Assembly: GCA_003605035.1 (NCBI GenBank)
Contig: QZKJ01000079.1
Span: 1-55,279, forward strand
DNA from: Desulfurivibrio sp.
GTDB taxonomy: Bacteria > Desulfobacterota > Desulfobulbia > Desulfobulbales > SURF-16
Reading direction: 5' to 3'
Length of the DNA stretch: 55,279 nucleotides
Shown here: in pieces, positions 1-7,800 of the stretch
How positions within the stretch are numbered: the stretch's first letter is position 1
Layout: every line of letters begins with the position of its first letter
Translations under genes and position numbers: made by a program
The notes under the pieces: generated by a model
Databases searched by the model: none
What the model saw: only the letters and a program-made list of their open reading frames with translations
What the model was told of the DNA's origin: nothing

Positions 1-93
1 TCAGATTCTTGCCGTATTGTTTTCGTTTCATTTTTCCCCCTTCAAGACAGAATGAAATTCTACCTTAACATACTGTCTCATTTTCGGGGTCCA
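1..93 (-). mobile_element. End of an IS3-like insertion sequence with transposase OrfA start
   Basis: Read on the minus strand, the segment starts at 93 with TGGACCCCGAAAATGAGACA, a TG-starting terminal sequence of the kind found in IS3-family inverted repeats. An ATG follows at 31-29, preceded by GAAGGGGGAAAA. It opens MKRKQYGKNL and stays open to the window edge, which resembles the N-terminus of IS3 OrfA transposases. The rest of the element lies left of the window. The end abuts the stop codon of a truncated toxin gene at 94. The family assignment rests on ten residues and one terminus, so it is tentative. Confidence 0.5.
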
Positions 94-300
94 CTATACT
101 GACTTTGTCTCAACAAAGGGGACGAGCCATGCATAATTGTATGCTTGTATGACGAATATTTTCTGATTCTTATATTTTTCTTGATCTGGATGCTCAAGTA
201 TGTCGAGGACATCGCCATTTTCGATGGCGAGAATTATTTGCTCAAAGCATATGGCTCTTTCTTCTCTAAGTTTTTCGTTCTTTTCGTTATCCCAATCCAT
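94..300 (-). pseudogene. BrnT-like toxin gene, 3' truncated at the IS boundary
   Basis: The 68-residue product has the hallmarks of short BrnT-family ribonuclease toxins: an N-terminal [10 protein letters not shown], then DILEHPDQEKY, IFVIQAYNYAWLVPFVE. Family members normally continue with a conserved LKTIIPSRK-type tail. Here the frame ends after VETKSV, exactly where the IS-like end begins, so the C-terminal strand is lost. No BrnA antitoxin is visible; it would lie on the far side of the IS. The start codon abuts the sugar-transferase remnant at 301, so a rearrangement probably fused the two. Family recognition is from motifs only; loss of function is inferred. Confidence 0.55.
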
Positions 301-714
301 AAGTTCAGAACCATGAAGGTCAATGCGGAAAAGGAGACCGGACCTGTCTGGGCCCGGAAGGATGATCCGCGGGTGACGCCGGTTGGCGCCTTTTTACGCA
401 AATCGCGGTTGGATGAACTGCCGCAGATCTTTAATGTATTTAAAGGGGAGATGAGTTTTATCGGGCTCCGGCCGATCAGGAAATTTTTTGCCGATAAGTT
501 ATCCCGGGATTTCCCTTTTTATTTCCTCAGGTTTTACATCAAACCTGGGCTTACCGGCTGGGCGCAGGTCTCAGCCGAGTATGACAACTCAATGGAGTGG
601 CACTTGAAAAAATTGGAATATGAATTGTTTTATATGCAGGAGTATACTCTTTTTCTCGATGCAGTAATCATTCTGAAAACCATTAAAACCGTGGTCTGGG
701 CCAAGGGTAATTGA
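301..714 (+). pseudogene. 3' remnant of undecaprenyl-phosphate sugar transferase (WcaJ/EpsE type)
   Basis: Homology begins abruptly at [10 protein letters not shown] (codon at 301) and continues for about 137 residues with the family landmarks [26 protein letters not shown] (usually GPRP), KPGLTGWAQV and a C-terminal LDAVIILKTIKTV segment. This is the catalytic C-terminal half of bacterial sugar transferases, which load the first sugar phosphate onto undecaprenyl phosphate for polysaccharide synthesis. The N-terminal membrane region is missing and replaced by the antisense BrnT-like fragment. The frame is open back to 145 but that part has no family resemblance. It may once have been the first gene of the export locus to its right. 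Probably inactive. Confidence 0.8.
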
Positions 715-773
715 GTTTGGAGTCGTGGAACTAATTGAAAGGTTTATTTTTTTAGAAATATATAAATTTTCAT

Positions 774-804
774 TTGACAATCGCCTTCCAAATTTTGCTA
801 TACT
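774..804 (+). promoter_or_regulatory. Sigma-70-like promoter for the small secreted protein gene
   Basis: A consensus -35 TTGACA (774-779) is followed by TGCTATACT, with a -10 TATACT at 799-804. The spacing is 19 bp, or 17 if GCTATA is used. It lies about 75 bp before the ATG at 880, and the preceding DNA is AT-rich. Confidence 0.5.
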
Positions 805-879
805 TAAACCTAACTAAGCAAAATTTGATCTTTGATGAAATTTTTTTCGAGAAAGGCACGGCAAGGAGTAGAAACAAAG

Positions 880-1173
880 ATGAAAAAACTGATAATTTAC
901 AGCGTCATTTTCGGGTTATTCTTATTAGGAGCACAGTCGGCCTTTGCGCAGGAAGGGGCGGCCGCCGGTACAGGCGGTGAAGCCGGAGCGGAGGCAGGCG
1001 CCGCTGCCGGCAGCGCCGAGGCCGCAGGGGCCGCTGCTGCGACTGCGGGCATCAGCACTACAGCCGTGGTGGCCGCCACGGTTGCCCTTGCCATTGCCGG
1101 CGTTGCTGTCGGCGCCTCTTCAGGTTCGGGCGGTTCTTCCTCAGCGCCGCCGCCTTCCGGTCATGGTCATTAA
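880..1173 (+). CDS. Small secreted Ala/Gly-rich protein, GfcA/YjbE-like
   Basis: A 97-residue protein. The ATG at 880 is preceded by AAGGAG at 863-868. The N-terminus is a clear signal peptide (MKKLIIYSVIFGLFLL then AQSAFA, cleavage before QEG). The mature part is low-complexity Ala/Gly/Glu, then a hydrophobic Ala/Val stretch (about residues 58-80), then Gly/Ser and a PPPSGHGH tail. This design (signal, low-complexity segment, hydrophobic stretch, polar tail) matches the small first proteins of E. coli gfc and yjb exopolysaccharide operons (GfcA, YjbE), whose biochemical role is unclear. A YjbH-family gene downstream supports the analogy. A terminator at 1335 suggests it is transcribed alone. 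Similarity is of architecture, so the name is inferred. Confidence 0.6.
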   Translation: MKKLIIYSVIFGLFLLGAQSAFAQEGAAAGTGGEAGAEAGAAAGSAEAAGAAAATAGISTTAVVAATVALAIAGVAVGASSGSGGSSSAPPPSGHGH

Positions 1174-1334
1174 GGTTGATATATCCACAAGTCGAGAAGA
1201 AGACAGCAGGTGAGTTCCACCGGCATGCCTCTATTTTCTGTTCGCGTTCTCTGTAAGTCGATATGAAATAACCATTATATTCTCATGTCGTAATGTTGCG
1301 CAAGAGATGTTTGCCGTATTGGCTGCTGACAATC

Positions 1335-1367
1335 TGAAAAAAGCCACGCATTTGCGTGGCTTTTTTT
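1335..1367 (+). terminator. Rho-independent terminator
   Basis: The stem AAGCCACGC / GCGTGGCTT with an ATTT loop is followed by a run of T. It closes the transcript of the 880-1173 gene. A matching A-run on the 5' side means it could also work on the other strand. Confidence 0.85.
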
Positions 1368-1424
1368 ATGGTCTTTTCCGTTAAAACATGATATTCCATT
1401 TCCTTGTTATCATTGCCGTTATCA

Positions 1425-1740
1425 TTAGAGGTTATGTCGGGTTAGCGTAGCGTAACCAGACGATTATTTTCTGTGTGCGGCAGGAGCGAGTTTGGCCGCG
1501 CAAACGGTGTTTTTGAATACCAGCAGCAGGTCGCGGGCATGGCCCGCTCCTACCCCGCGGGTCATTCAGTCCGTAGAGGTTATGTCGGGTTACACTGCGT
1601 TAACCTGACCTGCGATCACGGTTAGGCAGGGCTTTTTTGCAGCGTACCCGGCGATGATCTTCTGCGTACTGTAGGAGCGGGCCATGCCCGCGAACGGTGT
1701 TGTCGCATACCAGCGGTCGCGGATCAAGCCCTGTATGAGG
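1425..1740. repeat. REP-like palindromic repeats, roughly duplicated block
   Basis: The gap between the terminator and the SLBB gene holds two related blocks. Each starts AGAGGTTATGTCGGGTTA (about 1425 and 1574), followed by a GTAACC-type palindrome arm. Each also has AACGGTGT...ATACCAGC and one copy of the element GTAGGAGCGGGCCATGCCCG (inverted at 1531-1553, direct at 1671-1693). The same two palindrome types recur near 23.7, 48.6 and 53.5 kb, so these are dispersed REP-type repeats. No coding sequence is seen here. Confidence 0.75.
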
Positions 1741-1776
1741 GCTGTGTGACATTCAACCCATGGATGAGTGAGTACT

Positions 1777-4257
1777 ATGATTTCCTACAAGATTTCGGAT
1801 CAATTTTCCCTGTGCGCCGTCATCCTTTTCTTTCTGCTGCTCATTTCGGTTTCGCCCGCATTCGCGCAAAGTGCCGAGCCCGGGCAGCCGGCGGAGCTTT
1901 CTGCCCAGCCGCAGCCCTTGCAGAATTTGACCCCGGAAGGAATCCAGCAGCTGATTCAGACCATGCAGGAGAATGGCGGTAGCCCCGCCAAGGGGGAGGA
2001 GGCCGCTGCGGAAGAAGCGGCGTTGCCGGAAAAAGAGGCTGAAGAGCAAAGGGAGGCGAATGCGCCGCAACAGGGCACCGGGGAAGCGGAAATTTCCACC
2101 CTGGAAGGTCTCTACCGCAATAATTATGAAACCCCTGCCGCCGGCAATCTGCGCCAGTTCGGCTATGAAATCTTTGCCACGAGCACCTATAGTCCCTCCC
2201 GTCTGGCGGTTCCGGATGCCGACTATATTCTTGGGCCGGGCGACAAACTGCGTATCCGGGTGTGGGGTTCCGGACTGGATGCGGAATACATCGGCGTCAT
2301 TGAGAGGAACGGTTCCATCAATGTGCCGAAGATCGGCATCGTGCCCATTACCGGGGTGCGTTTCGGCGATGCGGAAGCGGTTATCCGCCAGGAAGCGGAA
2401 AAGTATGTGCAGGGCATCAATATCAGCGTTTCCCTGGCTGAATTGCGCAGCGTGGAAATTTATGTGGTCGGCGAGGTAAGAACCCCTGGCCTGCGTCTGG
2501 CCCCTCCCTTTACCACGGTGCTGGGCGGCCTGATCAGCAGCGGCGGGATCAAAAAAAGCGGTTCCCTGCGCACTATTCAGCTTTACCGGGAAGGCAGGCT
2601 CCATGCCACCATCGATCTTTATGATCTGCTGCTGAAAGGGTCACGCCAGGCTGACGTTCTGCTGACCGACCGTGATGTGCTCTTTGTTCCCCGCATAGGC
2701 CCCACGGCCGCCGTCATCGGGGCGGTGGCGCAGCCGGCCATCTATGAACTGTCCGGCGAACACTCGGTCAGTGATCTGCTGGAACTGGCTGGCAATCAGT
2801 TGCCTCAGACCTCGGGCGGCAGGATCTATCTGCGCCGCTTCCAGGACAATCGCAGTTTTCAGGTGCTGGATATAGAGGCATCGGCCAAAGAGGTTCAGCT
2901 GGGGGATATCGCCATCCAGAATGGTGACCTGCTTGAGCTGCAGTTTTTAGGCGCTGTCTGGCCGCAGAACATCGCCCTTGAAGGCCAGGTCTGGAAACCG
3001 GATGTCTTTGCCTTCAAGCCCGGCATCATGCTTTCCCAGATCCTCACCGGGCCTGAACTGCTGAAACCGGGGGCGGTTACCGAATATGCCATGCTCTACC
3101 GCTACGATTCCCGCACCACCCAGTATACAGTGCAGTCGCTGCCGCTTGACAAGCTGTTTGCCGGTGAATTTGATCTTGCCCTGCAGCCCCACGACAAGAT
3201 TAAAATCCTTGCCCGTGACGACTTCAATATGCAGGAGCCCATCCGCATCGAAGGCGCGGTAAGGAAAGGCGGGGAGTTCCCTTATTACCAGGATATGAAA
3301 CTTACCGATGTCCTGGGGCTGGCCGGCGGTTTCCGCTTTGGCGCCGACAGCAGCCGTATTGATGTCTCGCGCCAGCAGATTGTCGATAACAACATGACCA
3401 CCGAGCATATTGTTGTCGATATCGCCGAGGCAAAGGATTTTCCCCTGCAGCCTTACGATTATATCTTTGTCCGCCAGATCAAGGACGCCGCCTCCTTCAT
3501 GCAGGTGGAGATATCCGGCGAGGTGAAGTATCCGGGCACCTACCGCATCAAGGCTAATGAACGGCTGGCTGATCTGATCGAGCGGGCAGGCGGCTATACC
3601 GATCACGCCTATCTGTACGGCGCCCAGTATTTTTCCAGCGATGCCCAGAAAGTGCAGCAGCACAGCTTGAACAAGCTTGTTGACGACCTGGAGATCCGGG
3701 CGGAAACCGTGCTGGCTGAACACGTGCAGACAGCTTCCGACTCGGCTGAAATCAAGGCTGTCGAGGCCAACCGTGGCGCGCTGCGGAATCTGATCACCAG
3801 GCTGAGAGGCATCGAGGCTTCCGGCCGGGTCAGCATTCAACTGGCTGACCTGCAGACGCTGCGGGAATCGCCTTTTAATCTGGTGCTGGAAAACGGCGAC
3901 CGCCTGCACATTCCGAAACAGATGGAATTTGTCTCGGCGGTGGGCGCGGTTTACAATCCCAATTCCTTTCTGTATCAGTCAGATTTCGCGGTCAAGGATT
4001 ACCTTGGCCGGGCCGGCGGACCGGCCAAGAATGCCGATGAGAATTATACCTATGTCCTCAAGGCCAACGGCGAGGTTGCCTCCAACGCCCAGCAGGGCAT
4101 GTTCTTCAACGACTTCGAGGATCTTCGTCTCATGCCGGGTGATACCATCGTGGTGCCGGAGAAACTCGACCGCATCCCCGTTCTCATGCTCTCTCGCGAT
4201 ATTGCGGATATCCTCTTTAAAATAGCGACAACGGCCGGCGTGGCGCTGGCATTGTAG
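1777..4257 (+). CDS. Polysaccharide export protein with six SLBB repeats
   Basis: About 826 residues from the ATG at 1777; a GTG at 1768 is also possible. A signal peptide (core LCAVILFFLLLISV, end PAFA) precedes a Pro/Gln/Glu-rich linker. A Poly_export domain follows (ADYILGPGDKLRIRVWG, about residues 150-235), then six SLBB repeats opening with VYVVGEVRTPG-, VIGAVAQPAIY-, IALEGQVWKPD-, IRIEGAVRKGG-, VEISGEVKYPG- and VSAVGAVYNPN-like strands. It ends in a hydrophobic helix. The family includes Wza/GfcE-type periplasmic and outer-membrane export proteins. There is no lipobox, so it is probably periplasmic or inserted through the C-terminal helix. Its neighbours Wzz and YjbH fit a capsule/EPS export complex. 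Confidence 0.88.
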   Translation: MISYKISDQFSLCAVILFFLLLISVSPAFAQSAEPGQPAELSAQPQPLQNLTPEGIQQLIQTMQENGGSPAKGEEAAAEEAALPEKEAEEQREANAPQQGTGEAEISTLEGLYRNNYETPAAGNLRQFGYEIFATSTYSPSRLAVPDADYILGPGDKLRIRVWGSGLDAEYIGVIERNGSINVPKIGIVPITGVRFGDAEAVIRQEAEKYVQGINISVSLAELRSVEIYVVGEVRTPGLRLAPPFTTVLGGLISSGGIKKSGSLRTIQLYREGRLHATIDLYDLLLKGSRQADVLLTDRDVLFVPRIGPTAAVIGAVAQPAIYELSGEHSVSDLLELAGNQLPQTSGGRIYLRRFQDNRSFQVLDIEASAKEVQLGDIAIQNGDLLELQFLGAVWPQNIALEGQVWKPDVFAFKPGIMLSQILTGPELLKPGAVTEYAMLYRYDSRTTQYTVQSLPLDKLFAGEFDLALQPHDKIKILARDDFNMQEPIRIEGAVRKGGEFPYYQDMKLTDVLGLAGGFRFGADSSRIDVSRQQIVDNNMTTEHIVVDIAEAKDFPLQPYDYIFVRQIKDAASFMQVEISGEVKYPGTYRIKANERLADLIERAGGYTDHAYLYGAQYFSSDAQKVQQHSLNKLVDDLEIRAETVLAEHVQTASDSAEIKAVEANRGALRNLITRLRGIEASGRVSIQLADLQTLRESPFNLVLENGDRLHIPKQMEFVSAVGAVYNPNSFLYQSDFAVKDYLGRAGGPAKNADENYTYVLKANGEVASNAQQGMFFNDFEDLRLMPGDTIVVPEKLDRIPVLMLSRDIADILFKIATTAGVALAL

Positions 4258-4413
4258 GGGGTGAAGAGTGAAAAGGGAAAAGTGAAAGGTGAGAAGTGAG
4301 AAGTGAGGAGTAAGGAGTGAGAAGTAGGGGCGGTTCGCGAACCGCCCTGGGATTGGCGCAAGGGCGGTTCGTTCTTTTTACATTTCACTTCTTACTTTTC
4401 ACTTCTCACTATT
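4258..4413. repeat. Heptamer-arm inverted repeat with GGTTCGCGAACC core
   Basis: The gap between the SLBB and Wzz genes is filled by a degenerate tandem of GTGAAAA/GTGAGAA/GTGAGGA-type heptamers (4261-4326). A near-perfect palindrome around GGTTCGCGAACC (4328-4347) follows, then a partial second copy (4361-4373), and heptamers in reverse orientation (TTTCACTTCTTACTTTTCAC, from about 4382). The whole could fold into a long imperfect hairpin. Related blocks lie at 7.6, 8.8, 8.9 and 9.8 kb. Confidence 0.8.
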
Positions 4414-4443
4414 TTATTAACATCGGGACAACATCATACTACA

Positions 4444-5433
4444 TTGGAAAAAGAAATTGTCTATCTGCAGCCGGTCTGCCCGGGTGAGGGCGAGGATGAA
4501 ATCGATCTCCTCGATCTCTGGCAGGTGCTCTGGCAAGGAAAATGGCTGATTGCCCTTGTTGTGTCTGTCGCCATTCTTGCTGCGGGCTTCCTGGCCTTTT
4601 TTTATCTGCCGGTAACCTACAAATCCGAAGCCGTGCTCCTGGAAACCAGGCAGGACAATTCAGCCCTTGGCGGTCTTTCCGGGCTGATCGGCAGTCTCCC
4701 GATTCCTGTGACTCTTTCCGGCAGTAGCCAGACCAGCATATTGTCTTTTCTGGAAAGCAGGACCCTGAAGGAGCGGTTGATAACCAAATATGATCTGCTG
4801 CCAATTCTTTATAAAGATATATGGGATGCAAACAGCAAGAAATGGTTGGTGGATGAGCCTGATATGGAACCAACGCCTATAAAGGCGTTGCAGAATGAAG
4901 TATTGGATGACATATATCAGGTCCGCACAGATAAACAAACTAGTCTTGTGACAATCAGCTGGATTGATGAATCCCCCCAATTCTCTAAAGATATGCTGGC
5001 CAGGGTCATTGCAGAGCTCAATTTTTTTTTGGATAACGAATATATCTCAAACGCCAGAAAGGAACGGGAATTTGTCGAGCAGCGCTTGGCCTTGGCCACC
5101 AAAGATCTGGAATACTGGGAACGCCAGGTGCCCACCGAACAGATCACCCTGGCCCGCATCACCCGTGAGCGTCTGGCGGCCCAGACCGTTTATACCGAGC
5201 TGCGCAAGCAGCTGGAGCTGGCCAGGATTTCCGAGGCCAGGGAAAACATCAGCTTCAAGGTGCTTGATGCTCCTTTTGTGCCGGAGTTTCCTTTTAAACC
5301 AAAGAAAACACTGATCGTGCTGCTTGCCGCGGCCGGTTCGTTTTTCTTTGCCGTCTTTCTGGTATTCTTCCTTCGATTTATAAAAAATTTAAAGGCCAGG
5401 GAGCGGGAAAAGACGGTAGACCGTGGCCGGTAA
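4444..5433 (+). CDS. Wzz-type polysaccharide chain-length determinant
   Basis: A 329-residue inner-membrane protein starting at TTG 4444, with no strong ribosome site. The layout is that of a polysaccharide co-polymerase: a short cytoplasmic start (DEIDLLDLWQVLWQGKW), TM1 (about residues 35-55), a long periplasmic region with coiled-coil segments (about 200-265), a Pro-rich FVPEFPFKPKK and TM2 (about 287-310). The periplasmic start YKSEAVLLE is typical of the Wzz family. No Walker motifs are present, so it lacks the fused tyrosine-kinase domain of Wzc-type proteins. It probably sets polymer length for the export system of its neighbours. It overlaps the next gene by 11 bp. Confidence 0.85.
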   Translation: MEKEIVYLQPVCPGEGEDEIDLLDLWQVLWQGKWLIALVVSVAILAAGFLAFFYLPVTYKSEAVLLETRQDNSALGGLSGLIGSLPIPVTLSGSSQTSILSFLESRTLKERLITKYDLLPILYKDIWDANSKKWLVDEPDMEPTPIKALQNEVLDDIYQVRTDKQTSLVTISWIDESPQFSKDMLARVIAELNFFLDNEYISNARKEREFVEQRLALATKDLEYWERQVPTEQITLARITRERLAAQTVYTELRKQLELARISEARENISFKVLDAPFVPEFPFKPKKTLIVLLAAAGSFFFAVFLVFFLRFIKNLKAREREKTVDRGR

Positions 5434-7630
5434 TCCTGTTAATTCGAACATGCAGCCAGGACGCCATTGCCAACAGGCAAGGCGCGACCCGCAATCCCTT
5501 GGACCATGCCATCGCCCTGTCCTTTTATCCCTGCAATGCTTTTTGTTTTCCCTGCTGCTGATCCCGGCCCTGGCCGGGGCGGAAACCGTTGCCCAGCCCC
5601 TTCCTTCTCTCCAGTCCTTTACCGGCATCTGGGATATGCCCACCGCCCGGGTGCTGCCCGACTGGAACATGCGGATCAAGTATGGGAAAGGAGAGCCATA
5701 TCGCTACTATGGCGTAGCCCTCGGTGTTTTTGACCGCCTGGAATTTCATGGGCATTTTACAGAAGTGTCTTCCTTGCAAACTTCTTTTGGCCCGGCTTAT
5801 GGTTATTACAAGGACCGCAGTGCGGGCGCCAGGTTGGTGCTGGTCAAGGAGGAGGATTTACTGCCCCAGCTCGCGGTGGGAGCCTATGATCCCATCGGCA
5901 CCGGACTGTTCCCGTACCGCTATCTCGTTGCCTCAAAAATGTTCGGGCCGGTTGATGTCACCTTGGGACTGGGCCAGGGCATCCTGGGCGGTGAATCCTA
6001 CTTGGATATTAAAAAGGAAAGGGGAACCAGTGATTCGGAAGAATTCGATACCAGCTTCCTCTTTTCCGACCCCTTCCGGCAGACCAGGCCCTTTGGCGGC
6101 ATCGAGTATCATTTCTCGCCGAAACTGGCCTTTTCCGTTGAATATTCATCGCTCAAATATGAAAAGATGTTCGGCTCCCCCGGGGAGGCGGACATTCCCG
6201 TCAACCTGGGCTTCAAGTACCGGCCGTTTGAGCAACTGGTGCTGCAGGGCGGTTACCTGCGGGGTGAGGAGCTTGCCCTGGGGATTTCCCTTGAACTGCC
6301 CCTTAACCCTGAAGGGATCCTGCCGTGGAAAAAGGAAAAACCGTACAAGGCGGACGAGGCCAGGCGCTGGCAGGCCTATGCCGCCGACAATCGGCAGCTT
6401 GCCGGACTGCTGGTGGCGGAGCTGGAGAGGTCCGGCTATGGCGGGGTTGCGGTGTCAGCCAGTGACCGGGCCCTGTGGATCGAGGCGCGCAACACCAGAT
6501 ACCTTTCCGATGCCAAGGCCATCGGCGGGATTGCCACCATTGCCGATGAACTCAGCCCGGCGCGGATTGATACCTTTTATATCAACCTGAGTGAGCAGGG
6601 ACAGGTGCGGCAGAGCCTGAAGGCCAACCGTAACGATCTGCGCGCCTTTCAGAAGAGCAGGATCGACAAGGAGGGGCTGCTGAACTTTGCCGATCTGCGG
6701 CTCTATGAAACCGTGCACGCCGGGGAGTTCTTTCAGGACAGCGGCAAGGCGGATATGCAGCGCGGGGAGTACAGCAGATTCGATTTTGAGGTCAATCCCC
6801 GCATCAAGACCTTTCTCAATAACAAGGAGGGTTTTTTCAAGCATAAGGTGCTGCTGCAGCCCAGACTGAATTTCTACCCCTGGGATAATACGTCCATCAC
6901 CAGCGAGCTGGAGCTGACCCTGTACAATGAGTGGGGCGAACTGGATTTTCCGCCCCTGGAACCGGAACCGGCCAGGACCGATATCGCGCTCTACGAGCAG
7001 GATTCAAGCCCACGCCTTTCACAGCTGGCCATTAATCAATTCGCGGAGCTGCCCTTTGACATCCTGGGGCGCCTGTCAGTCGGACTGTTTGAGAGCGCCT
7101 ATGCCGGGGTGGGTGGCGAGCTGTTCCGCTTTTTTGACGAGGGGCGCTACGGCATAGGGCTGGAAGCGGAAGGGGTGCGCAAGCGTGATCCGGAAGACAA
7201 TTTCGACCTCGATAACGACATCACCAGAACCTATGATACATACTTTGTTAACCTGTATGCCCAGTTGTGGCCGGAGCAGGGCCTTGACGCCGGACTGAAA
7301 ATCGGCCGCTTCCTGGCCGGCGATTTCGGCTACCGCCTGGAGCTGCGGCGTTCCTTCCGCTATTTTACCATCGGCGCCTGGTACACCGATACGGACACCA
7401 GTGATTTCACTTCAGAACAAAACCGGGGCAACAACGAAAAAGGAGTTTTCATCCGCGTGCCCCTTTCCATCTTCGCCGACCGCGACATCAGGGGAACCCT
7501 GCTTTACAGCTTTTCCAGTTTTCTCCGTGATCCGGGTCAGTCGGTGCGCCAGCCCGCCTATCTGTATCCCATGGACCCATACAGCTCCGTGGATAATACC
7601 AAGCGGACCCTTGATATGATGAGGAAGTGA
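5423..7630 (+). CDS. YjbH/GfcD-family outer-membrane exopolysaccharide protein
   Basis: 735 residues from GTG 5423, overlapping the end of the Wzz gene. An ATG at 5450 would only shorten a long n-region. A signal sequence (LQCFLFSLLLIPALAGAETV, ending near residue 53) precedes the family opening SLQSFTGIWDMPTARVLPDW. Alternating amphipathic strands (FDRLEFHGHFTEV, FGGIEYHFSPKLAFSVEY and so on) and a long C-terminal half rich in paired strands agree with the YjbH beta-barrel family. In E. coli, gfcD and yjbH are needed for capsule or EPS secretion. The product is likely the outer-membrane part of this export system. Confidence 0.85.
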   Translation: MAGNPVNSNMQPGRHCQQARRDPQSLGPCHRPVLLSLQCFLFSLLLIPALAGAETVAQPLPSLQSFTGIWDMPTARVLPDWNMRIKYGKGEPYRYYGVALGVFDRLEFHGHFTEVSSLQTSFGPAYGYYKDRSAGARLVLVKEEDLLPQLAVGAYDPIGTGLFPYRYLVASKMFGPVDVTLGLGQGILGGESYLDIKKERGTSDSEEFDTSFLFSDPFRQTRPFGGIEYHFSPKLAFSVEYSSLKYEKMFGSPGEADIPVNLGFKYRPFEQLVLQGGYLRGEELALGISLELPLNPEGILPWKKEKPYKADEARRWQAYAADNRQLAGLLVAELERSGYGGVAVSASDRALWIEARNTRYLSDAKAIGGIATIADELSPARIDTFYINLSEQGQVRQSLKANRNDLRAFQKSRIDKEGLLNFADLRLYETVHAGEFFQDSGKADMQRGEYSRFDFEVNPRIKTFLNNKEGFFKHKVLLQPRLNFYPWDNTSITSELELTLYNEWGELDFPPLEPEPARTDIALYEQDSSPRLSQLAINQFAELPFDILGRLSVGLFESAYAGVGGELFRFFDEGRYGIGLEAEGVRKRDPEDNFDLDNDITRTYDTYFVNLYAQLWPEQGLDAGLKIGRFLAGDFGYRLELRRSFRYFTIGAWYTDTDTSDFTSEQNRGNNEKGVFIRVPLSIFADRDIRGTLLYSFSSFLRDPGQSVRQPAYLYPMDPYSSVDNTKRTLDMMRK

Positions 7631-7800
7631 AAAGTGAAAAGTGAAAAGTGAAAAGTGAGAAGTGAGAAGTGAGGAGTTAGGAGTAAGGAGGAGATAGGAG
7701 ATGTAGGGGCGCTTCGCGAACCGCCCTGTGAGGGGCGTTGTAGGGGTACCCCTTGTGGGTGCCCTGTCAGGAGAACAGCAAAGGCAGTGAGGAGTAAGGA
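7631..7800. repeat. Heptamer repeats plus GGTTCGCGAACC-type palindrome
   Basis: Starting right at the YjbH stop, GTGAAAA units (7630-7660) change into GTGAGAA/GTGAGGA units, then a palindrome copy GGGGCGCTTCGCGAACCGCC (from 7705). The inverse arm continues inside the next coding sequence (about 7846-7942). Confidence 0.8.

Noticed and set aside
145..300. N-terminal part of a 189-residue sugar transferase frame
   Set aside because: This part is the antisense of the BrnT-like gene and does not resemble the transferase family; homology starts at 301.
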